From: Blastobasis lacticolella
Lineage: Eukaryota > Arthropoda > Insecta > Lepidoptera > Blastobasidae
DNA: 64,000 nt
NCBI GenBank assembly: GCA_905147135.1
Contig: LR990041.1
Coordinates: forward strand, 16,987,907-17,051,906
Reading direction: 5' to 3'
Positions 46,547 to 56,700 of the stretch are shown one piece after another (position 1 is the first letter of the stretch; every line of letters starts with the position of its first letter). The notes under the pieces were generated by a model. That model was not told where the DNA came from and searched no databases. It saw only the letters and a program-made list of their open reading frames with translations. The position numbers and the translations under genes were made by a program.

Positions 46547-48467
46547 TTCACAGCATGGGGAGTGATCTGAAGAATTTTTTTGCCTGATACCAGCTGCAGA
46601 ATTTCACATTCGTACAACCCGGCGTAAATCGAAATTCCATCTGTACGGCCTTGATGAGTGGCGGTCGACCACCGTACAATTTTTACGAATTTTCTTGCCT
46701 CATACGCTCACATTTTGGTTTGAGCTTCCTGCAATCAGGTTTCCAAACTGAACGCCCATGACTCCATCCTTTTGCCCAAGACTACATGAGAAATTATATA
46801 TTTTTGTTTATGGGCAACACCGAAAGCGAGAGGTTCTAAAATGAGGAGTTTTCCAGTAGGCATCAATAGATGGCGCTCCTACAATTTTGGTAATTTTTTA
46901 CCAAAAGGTACAACAAAATATATTTTAATACAAACCTTTCATATTTGTATTGCGTCGATTCTTAATCCTAGTCTCCACAAAACGAATTGACTCAGTCAAA
47001 TTGATGTTTGTTCTGTTTGTAATAATTTATAACAACCTCTAAAATGGTTAAAAACTATACAATATTATCCAACACAACGTACCCAGTGTTTATAACCTCT
47101 TTGCTAAGAACCTATTTCAAGCGATTATCAAATACCAAAATTGTCGGGGCGCCATCTAGGGAGTGGTTAGGAATGCTTCAGATACCTATTGGGAAACTGC
47201 TCATAGGGACAATAAGTGTCATGTGAATGACATGAACCGTGAAAAACGTTCGCCTCTCAAATGTACCAAAATTGGGCCTCCGAGTCTTCCCTTATTCTGT
47301 GCTAAGTATCCACTCAGCCGAAATTCCAAACACGCCCCCATAGCTCATGGAATATGCTGATGACATCGCACTGGTGAGCTTTTGTTCACCGTTTTCCCTA
47401 TACGCTGTACTTAAGAAAGTTATGAATTACATTAAAAGTAAAACGTTGTGAAACAATTTAAGGGTATGTTCCGGGTTTGCTACCGAGTACTTTTGTTGAC
47501 GAGTAGCCCGATACTTCGACGCACTTGCATGCATCATTTATGATAATAACTGCGTTAGTTTAAAACATTATGTTATGAAACAAATTTAAAAAATTGTGTA
47601 GCATTCTGATTCAATTGCCTCCGTTTGCAGTGCAGCTACTATTTTAATGTGACTTGTAATTCGAGACAGTGAAATTATATTTGTGATACGTTATGTGTGT
47701 GGAGTGGAGGGGAATATAATGTAGCTTCTATCCATCCTCAGGTGCTAAACTATCTCCATAACGAATTTCATCAAAATCGGTGTAGTGGTTTAACCGTGAA
47801 AGCGTAACAGATAGAGTTACTTTCGAATTTATAATATTAATAGGAAAATGGATTGTACTATATGGTATAATATTTGGTATAATACACATATATATTTATA
47901 CTGATATTATTATTAGTTTAAAATTCAATTTCGGAAAATTATTATGTGGAAGCATTACTGGCTAACGTATAACTTATTCTTTTATAACACGCGATAAAAG
48001 CTTGCTATGAAAAAAATGTTTTTCATATAGGAATTTGTTTCAACATCGATTTTCGTTATGTTTATGCACTGTACTATATAGAGGAGAAGGCTTATGTATA
48101 ACAGTGGACTGTATATAGTCAATTGAAATTGATAGCGATGGTAATATATTCCGTTACTGTATTAGCATCATATTTTTTATACTACTCAGCGCTCACCTGA
48201 CGATGCATTTGGTTTCATGTAACAAAAATGCAGAACCGCAGCGCATGTGCGTTGTCACAGGGACAACTAAGATAACAAGTCTCATGCCTGTAACTGTGCT
48301 GGCTATGTTTCCTTTCCCGTCAATCCTATTCTTACACGATAAAAGAGCATACACATTATAATTTTAACTCTCTAGTAAATAGGTCCCAAAGTAAGCAAAT
48401 CTTGTGTATTATAAATACAACATTTAGACCCGTAACAGAAATTAAAATTCAGGATGTGGTAGTTAGT
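46547..48467. other. Non-coding stretch with RT and Helitron-like scraps
   Basis: 47345-47381 encodes MEYADDIALVS, a lone RT catalytic box. 47745-47830 has words common in lepidopteran non-autonomous repeats (TTCATCAAAATCGGTGTAGT). No gene is supported. Confidence 0.45.
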
Positions 48468-48680
48468 TGCATACTAACCGATTCTCTGTGAAGGAAAACA
48501 TCGTGACGAAGATTGAAATAAAAGAAGTGTAACCACGGTTTAATCTGGACAGGTTCCCCTGGTAGCAGGGTCGCGGACGGCAGATGGCAGTCGCCCCACT
48601 GTAGCTACCTGATCTGCCAAACCCTAGGTCTTGGTCAAGGTGGAACCTGGGCCCTTGTGCGCGAGACCACAACCGACACT
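48468..48680 (+). mobile_element. SINE family A (copy 10), 5'-truncated
   Basis: Body (GGAAAACATCGTGACGAAG), GGTTCCCCTGGTAGCAGGGT and tail (GCGAGACCACAACCG) are present; the tRNA-like head is missing. Confidence 0.85.
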
Positions 48681-49183
48681 TCCCCTTTTGTACTAATATT
48701 AATATTTTTTTAGCATTCCGTGAAACAAGCAGTCTTTAATAATTTTGCCATGTCTGTCTGCCGCCACATTAACTCAGATTATTCATTAGTACTATTAATC
48801 TTGGTGACAACATTTTAAATTAAAATCTTTAAAATATTTCTTGGGTAGGTACACGTAAAGCGGGGGTGACTTTTTGTCGTTAATACCTATTCCATTATTT
48901 ACGTAGATATCATTGAATAGCTCTCTTAAAAAAATCCGGCTTCGAAATGCGTGAACGCTCACGGTTGTGCCATAGGAAATTGTACGAATATACAGAAGGT
49001 ATTTTAAAGATTATGGTTCTCAGCAAATTTCATGAATGTAGGTTGCCGGTATGTACCGCATAAATTACCTATACTTACTTACACGTGATACTTACAAATG
49101 TTGTCAAAACTTACATGTATGTCACTTGTGCCTTGGGTATTGGATGGACTCTTAGTATGGGACGCTATGCAATATATCTAATA

Positions 49184-49345
49184 CTAGTGGACCCGGCGCG
49201 ACTTCGTTCGCGTACACCTACTTTATCCCTAACTACCCTTTTGTTCTTACTTGCAAACCCTTCTCTTGAATCACTCTATCTACCGCTGAAAACCGCATTA
49301 AAATCCGTTACGTAGTTTAAAAGATCTAAGCGTACATACTTTGAC
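49184..49345 (-). mobile_element. Helitron-like element (copy 4)
   Basis: The antisense copy begins CTAGTGGACCCGGCGCGACT. GTTTAAAAGATCTAAGCGTA matches the family; the 5' end is missing. Confidence 0.6.
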
Positions 49346-50176
49346 ATTTTATATTGTGTATAGATTAGCGGCGTCCCTACGCACTACGCCGTTGAGTATA
49401 ACCATAGGTATTGGTATTACCGTGGAAAATTTAGCAGCAGCCAAAAGCTATTCACAATAACAAAGATAAAGATAAGCCGATACCGATGGCATTCATTCCT
49501 CCAACGCATGGAATAATGCAGCCCAGCCTTACGAGCACCTACCCCAGTGGCAGCGATAAGTATGACACTATTAAATTAGAGTTCTAGATTTAGTTAGATA
49601 AAGATTTTGCGTTTAAGGTTTTTTTTATTATTTATGTTGTTGTGGAATATATTATATAGGAAAGAGAATAGTAGTAATAATATTCTTGAAATTGAAAATA
49701 CAAACTTGAAGCCCGGCTTGCACCGAATTCTTAAACACATTTTAAAATGACGTTTATCTTCATTTTGTATAAAATGTTGTAGTTAGTTGAATCTTATGCG
49801 ACTCAGAATTTGGTGCAAGCCATCTTAAAACTTACAAACTGAACAATACAAACAATAAAACTTACAAACTGAATACAAACTATACGCTTTCAAATAACCA
49901 AACCAGTTCAGTGGGTTTATCACTTAGGTACGGGTAAAATTTGAAAGAAGCTATTTAAATGGCATAACAAATCCTACACGTTTATACGAAGGATCCTTTT
50001 ACGCAGCTTTATGTAAGCATTACCAGATTTACGTAACCGGAGAGTATTCAAATGTAATTTCTTTGATTGGATTGTTACGTAGAGACAATGCGATTATGCT
50101 GTCGTGTTCGGAATACTCGATATATTCCCAAGTCGCTCACCTTAATACATAGTATAAACCATAGTCGTTTGTTTGT
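49346..50176. other. Non-coding stretch upstream of the orphan ORF
   Basis: It contains the MITE at 49715-49821. Otherwise nothing is recognised. Confidence 0.45.
49715..49821. mobile_element. Short TIR element (MITE)
   Basis: The ends GGCTTGCACCGAATTCT and, reversed, GGCTTGCACCAAATTCT are inverted copies. 107 bp with a near-palindromic AT core. Confidence 0.7.
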
Positions 50177-50557
50177 TTACTCCAAAGCAGATACGAGGCG
50201 TATCATAATATTGTTGTCTAAAGCCTTCAGTACAGAACCATCCACAAACGCAAGTGTATCTCGTGCCCTATGTGTAATGGATTGGTGGTCCATATTGTGT
50301 ACTAGGGGGTCATTTTGTTCTGGTGGTAACTTCGGTAGTGGCTTCTCATCGCCTGTTTGGAGTAGTTTGGAGAAGCCGTTCTTCTTCCAACTGCCAAGAA
50401 GAGGCGGTGAAACATTAGTCCGATCGATGATGACGTATTCCCACTCCACGTACAGTTTCCCCAGACCTCGCTCCGGAACACGGTGGAAGCTGTTTGGTGA
50501 TGCGAATAGTCGTGACCAGCCACGGCCGAGGTTTACCACAGGAAGAGATTTACGCAT
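50177..50557 (-). CDS. Unrecognised protein-like ORF, 126 codons
   Basis: The ATG is at 50557-50555 on the minus strand and TAA at 50179-50177. Its composition is not low-complexity and looks protein-like (LGRGWSRLFASPNSFHRVPE, GKLYVEWEYVIIDRT, PPLLGSWKKNGFSKLL, ending IMIRLVSALE). No signal peptide or membrane segment is seen. I recognise no domain. The opposite strand of the same stretch is also open for long (50067-50561), so coding status is not certain. It lies about 140 bp upstream of the GPCR 5' exon, in the opposite orientation, so the two could be divergent neighbours. Alternatives: an exon of a spliced minus-strand gene, or a retrocopy of a cellular or transposon gene. Confidence 0.4.
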   Translation of the reverse strand: MRKSLPVVNLGRGWSRLFASPNSFHRVPERGLGKLYVEWEYVIIDRTNVSPPLLGSWKKNGFSKLLQTGDEKPLPKLPPEQNDPLVHNMDHQSITHRARDTLAFVDGSVLKALDNNIMIRLVSALE

Positions 50558-50693
50558 TTGAATCACCCAGGATCACTAGTGGACATCAGTCATTTACAGA
50601 ATATTTTAACAAACCTTTTAAAATCCCTTAGACTGGTGAAAATAATTGACGATATAGCGAAAATATTTATATATATATTTTCTTTATTTTCAG

Positions 50694-50797
50694 ATTCAAA
50701 CACTCGAAAATGGAAATGAAGATGAAAATTAAACTATTCGAGTACGGTTAAATTCTACAAAACAATTTTGTTATGTGGGGTTTTCTACAGTCTGAAA
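50694..50797 (+). promoter_or_regulatory. Probable 5' UTR of the GPCR with a short uORF
   Basis: TTTATTTTCAG ends at 50693 and looks like a splice acceptor, so the first coding exon probably starts at 50694. An upstream ORF of 13 codons (ATG 50710, TAA 50749-50751) with three in-frame ATGs precedes the main start, which would be expected to lower translation. A second acceptor-like TTTTCTACAG ends at 50790 and would remove the uORF. Confidence 0.5.
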
Positions 50798-53700
50798 ATG
50801 GATGTGTCGACTAACGACGTTATGAACTTTTCCGACGTGGACCCAACGCACATATTCGGTCCACCGAGGGACGCTTTGGAGATAGTGGTTCCTATAACCG
50901 TGATATATTGCGTGATATTTGTAACGGGACTTTTTGGAAATACTTTCACGTGCACAGTCATAATACGCAACAAGAGTATGCATACTGCCACTAATTACTA
51001 CTTATTCAGCTTGGCAGTATCCGATCTGCTGTTGCTTGTAAGCGGTATGCCGCAAGAAATTTACTCCATTTGGTACAAATGGCCTTACGTGTTCGGGTAC
51101 TCCTTCTGTGTGCTACGAGGGCTGGCCGCAGAGACGTCCACCAACGCCAGCGTGCTGACCATCACCTTGTTCACGATCGAGCGATACCTCGCCATCTGTC
51201 ACCCCTTCGTCTCTCACAAGATGTCGAAGCTACCTCGTGCCACGAAGCACGTCATCCTCTTATGGATGGCCGCGTTCTGCCTAGCGCTGCCACAGGCACT
51301 CCAGTTCGGCCTCAGGGACCACCAAGGCGTAATCATGTGCCTTCAAACCAGGGTCATCATAGAGCATTCCTTCGAAATATCCACTTTCTTTTTCTTCTTT
51401 GCACCCATGGTGCTGATCACAGTATTGTATGCCCTAATTGGGTTAAAGCTGAGAAGAAATAGTATTACCACAGACAGCATAAATGAAAGGGAGCTCGGCA
51501 GAAATAGTTCTATACAGAAAATGCGGAGAAGAAACAGCCAATCAACAAAGAGGGTCGTGAACATGCTAGGTAAGAACTCTTATTTTATTACATAGATTGT
51601 ATTATGAAATCAATAAATTGTATTATGATATTAGTGGCAAATAATAGATCTTTAAATATGAAACTGTAGTTTTTTCGCAAGTGTGCATTTGCTCAAGCGC
51701 ATAAAATTCAATAAAAAATATGATTTTAAGTTTTTATGAATAAGTTTTCATTAGTTGTCACTTTTACCTCTTTAACCACATATAATTTAATTATGGACGT
51801 CGTTATTAAAATCTAATGATATACACCTTGTATTATATCTACAAAGATTTGACATTTCCAAGATATTTAAAAGCTTGCTTGTTTGAAAATTACAGTTTCC
51901 ATCATTGTCGCCATTCGCAACGGCCAATATATATCTATGCAAGTACATTTTAATGAACTCAATAGTGGGAGCAAACGAGTAACTGAGTTAACTAATGGAA
52001 AGTGATTGAGAATTAGTACAATTGAAGTCTGCTCCAACAAGTCTGCAGTCGGCAGCTGAAATCGGCTACACAAGATAATGGTTCCGACCTGACAAATGAA
52101 TAAAGGATGACCAAACAATAAAATAAGACTTAGCTGCGGCATTCTCTCGAGGAACAATGTAACAAATTGAAGATTTATTCTGAACAAATAAAAGAAGTAT
52201 TCTGTAGTCGGGAATTCGCGAAATAATGACATTCTATACTAACATAGACACCCAAATAAGGACACGTTTTTAAACTTTAAAGAGACAACAAGCGGGCCGC
52301 TTGATGGAAAGTGGTCACCGCCGCCTATGGACATCAGCAACACCAGGGATTAGCAATGCGTTGCCCGCCTCTGAAGCGACCTCTTCAAAGATCTTCATGT
52401 CTTAAAAACCCAAATTAATAAAAAGTTATGCATAGTGTAAAGTTTGCGTCGTATTTCAAACATTGATAAATAAATACATATTGCTATGTGTAGCCCCAAA
52501 GAGCGGACCCAGGGCCCCACCGTGCTGCGCGGCAGCGCAACCGGGATTTAACGCCAAGATGACGATGATGATCTAGCCCCAAACTAAACAAAACTATGTA
52601 CTAGCTAGCATAAGCTATGCTATGTGCCATACATATTTATGTACATTGTAACACCCAGACCTAAAATTTCTGCCCGGCCGGGAATCGAACGCGTTGCCTC
52701 TTGCTTTTACCTTATAACCTTTCAAAATTTGCTTTAACAACGTTTGTCACAATATAGTAGTTATAGTTGTCTTATACCTACACTCACTAATAAATTTAAA
52801 CAATGTTTTTTCATCGAATGAGATGAAGTCAGCTATATAAAGAGTAATTTTAGGCGGTAGGGACTATACGAAGCGTTGCATGACAGGTCTTAAATCATAG
52901 TGATGAGATCGACAATTATCTTATTCTAGTACCTACTAATCGTGATCGCTTACTTGCGATTGTTGTAATAACTACGAATAATAATTAATTGATCGATGGT
53001 GTTTATACGGACTATGGACTGCAATATTAATTTTTTAGGGTTTAATGCGCAATAAGATGTGAGTAGGCAAAAAAAAGAAACAGCTTATCTGAACAATTGT
53101 TTAACGCGAAACATCTACATATCGAGCAAAGCTCAACACTCGTTCCTACCGCTGCACCTTCTATTTACTACACCCATCAAAGACATGCTCATGCAGACCC
53201 AGGAGATGTGTTCAAATTCATCTGAACACAGGTGATGAATTTGGAAAAATAGTAAATATAAGGAATATTTACTATTTTTCCAAATTCATCACCTGTGAGG
53301 AAAAAATAGAGAGACAATTACAATTCTAAATTAAGGGAGGACACATTCGTACAAAATATATTTTATACACCAAATCTTCCTTCAAAGTCTTCCTTAACTT
53401 TTATAACTTCTACACGGTTTAGCATAGAATTTCTGAAATGTGCGTCTCTAAAGTATATACTTTATGAATAACTGCCTAAATCAGCTTTAGTTTTGTGCAA
53501 TTTATTTTCCTAAGTCTTGTAAGTTACAGCCCACATCGGATTCAAGGAATATCAAATTAAAAATAATATATTGGCTATAGTTAAAACAAAACATGGAACT
53601 GCAGAAACGGGTATTCTGAGTGAAATTAACTCCCATTTATAATGGTTTTAAGTTTCAGTTCTGGCATCCGAAATTATAACAATTATTACGTAGAGAAATT

Positions 53701-56700
53701 CATTATTTTCTTCCCACTTAAAATGGGAGAATAACCCTCGGAAGAGTTTCTAAACGGCTAATGGTCAGTACAGTACATCCGGAGGTAATATGCCTGAGGC
53801 CTGAGTAGTTCTCTAGGCTAGAGCAGGCTCTCCATACGTCTCATCCTTCAGTATACCTACCAATACTTTTGGTACTTACGAGTCATGACGAACTGATTGG
53901 TTCTGTATTGCACAGACATACCCTTCGGTTTCCCCCAAGAGATATCTCCGAAGCACAGCCAATGCACGTAGTTATTCGGATCTACTCGAGACTCACGTAG
54001 CACGTTGAAAACTTACAGTGAAAGATTTTTTTTTTTAATAATTTGTCTATCCAGGCATTTCACCGCCGTCTCACCTGGTTGTAAGTGATTATGCGGCCGA
54101 TGATGGAGCTTTCCTGTTCACTCTAGTCTTAAAGGCGTCTACTCGTCACTCGCAGGTAACGCGTTCTATTTTAGATCGATATTAATTCAGAAACAATTAT
54201 AACATATCAAAAGCCCATAATAGTCTACAGTCCACCAATTTGAGCCTCCTCTAAAGTAGTGGATCATTGGAATTATTGGAAATTATCTGGTAGCATGGCA
54301 GATTTTGTCGCGCTGCAGAGAGCGAGATAACTCTAACAAACCAAGCCACGTAGATAACTCTAACCTAAAGAGTTATTAGGCTGACAAAACCAACATAACG
54401 CTTCATCAGTATTATTCCACTTGGCAAACCTCTTCAACCGCCAAGCCATCTATACAAAGGGCTTTTATTACCTAATATTTTGCACTGGTTAGTGGTTTTC
54501 GATTATTCAAGATTCTTATTCGATTCATTAGATTTTTCATACACTGTTAGTTATGCGTGGCATAATAATTATGTAACGCAGGAAATACGAAGATCTCGTA
54601 AATAAAATAGAAATACAATTTTTTTTATTAAATCTACGACGTCTAAAATTATTGTATGTAGATACCTAATCGAAATATATTTTTAGAACCTTCGATTACC
54701 CTCGAAAAATTCGTTTCGGGTCTGCCATTTCCAGTCCTGTGAATTAATTAGATTTTCATGGCTTTGACATGAATATACTATTTAGTTTGCTGCAGCTACT
54801 GCTAACAGCTTATCTGTTCATATTTAATTAAATTAGTTGTTTGGTATTAGTAGCAGGGTTAAATATTTTATTAATAGTTTTAAGTTTATAAACAATCTTG
54901 AACCACTCTATATTGTTTAAAATCACATTAAAATTCGTTGAGAAGTTTAAAAGATCTAAGCTTACATAAAAACATACATAGATGCATAGGGGCAGACGGC
55001 GGGAAACGACTTTGTTTTATACTATGTACATATAGATTACCTTGTAACTGTAATTTTACCAAGGAAATAAATTGGGACCAGAATATGGTAAGGCAGCCCC
55101 GTAGGATTTTTAAAGATCTGCTAGTCGTGGGTTTTAAAAAATGTTTTATTGTCTTCTATTACGTACAATTATATAAACCGTCATGGGTATTATCAAAATA
55201 TTTAATTTTAAGGTTAATTTTCCATGTCTACATATCGTAACAACACTGTCGAAAAGAACAACATGTAATTGGCACTACTTTTTATTCATTGAATTACAGT
55301 AAAAAATATTATACTTTAATAATTTTTCCGTCCGTCGCACTCAGAATCTCCCGAGCAAACGGACCAGTTTGTTGCCCGAATACTCCCGTTATCCGTCAGC
55401 ACTCCGACAAAGTTTTTGCGCTTTTAACATCTCATTAATTTAAAACTTAACGTTCGACCATCCTGACATCGCGTGCATCCCACACGGCGCCCGTTGGCAA
55501 CCTAAAATTCATCAATCGGTTTGAGCAGCGGATCCACGTAGCCCACATAGCATCGACGTAGCCCTAAGGATTGCCAGGCTAAAGTGGCAGTGGGCAGAGC
55601 ACATAGCTTGAAGAACAGAAGGTCGATGGGGCAGTAAAGTTCTCGTAATGCGGAAGGCACAGGACCGGCCTTTGTGGAGATCTCTGGGGGAGGCCTACGC
55701 CCAGCAGTGGGTGTTTTTCGGCTGATATGATGATGGTGATGATAAGCGGATCCACAGAACAGGGAAACAAAGATCGATTGCTGGCTTCACTGTTCTGTGA
55801 GTGGATCAATCTAAACTTGATGCTGTACAATATTAGGCAAAAAGGAACAATAATAATGAAATTATAACAATTATAACAATCGTCAGTCTCGATACATTAG
55901 ACACATTAAAATTAATGATAGTATATCGATTGTACTATACACGCTCTTTCATTGCTGAGTGCCGATTGATCGATTCGAATCGGTACTCCCAACGATAACC
56001 TTATGGTGACTCGAACGATCGATTCGCCGGCGGCACCATAGATGTCAACAAGCGGATCCATCTGCTTTGACTCTTTCTCTGAGTGAACTGGATGTCCAAC
56101 TTACTCTCTCCCTCTCTCTGAGCGAACTCGATGTTCGACTCATTCTCTCTCCGTAAATGAACTCGATGTTAGACTGATTCTCTCTCCGTAAATGAACTCG
56201 ATGTCCCACTCACTCTCTCCCTCTCTTTTGGCGAACTCGATGTTCGTGAGTTAAAGGAATAACGACAAGATTACATACCAGAAAGTGTCTATCAATGAGT
56301 AAGTAGCCCCAAAGCCCGCCACTCAGATCAGTCTTTAGCTAGATAGGAGTTGTATTTCAATATGTGGGACGATATGTAACGAAAAAATGCATATCCTACA
56401 ATAGTATAGATCCACCCGTCAGCATAGGTGGAGATTTCAAGCACATGGACGCATCAGGAGACGCGATCCCGGCGAGCGCTTCATCCTTATGTCGTGGATC
56501 TTCCAGCTATCCGCACGAACCGCTTTGGGTCGACCTTTATAATGCGTACGGCTAAGGAATGGAACGCGTTGCCTGCGAGTGTGTTCCCTGATCAAAATAA
56601 TCTGGATACCTTCAAGGCTAGAGTGAATAGGCTGTTCCAAGACGGGTATGCTTCATCTTCGGCCGCATCGTCACTTACCAACAGGTGAGATGGCGGTCAA

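Noticed and set aside
52498..52575. A twelfth SINE A copy
   Set aside because: The flanking sequence upstream matches the RTE 3' end (GAGCGGACC...CTGCGCGG), not the SINE body, so it is an RTE tail.
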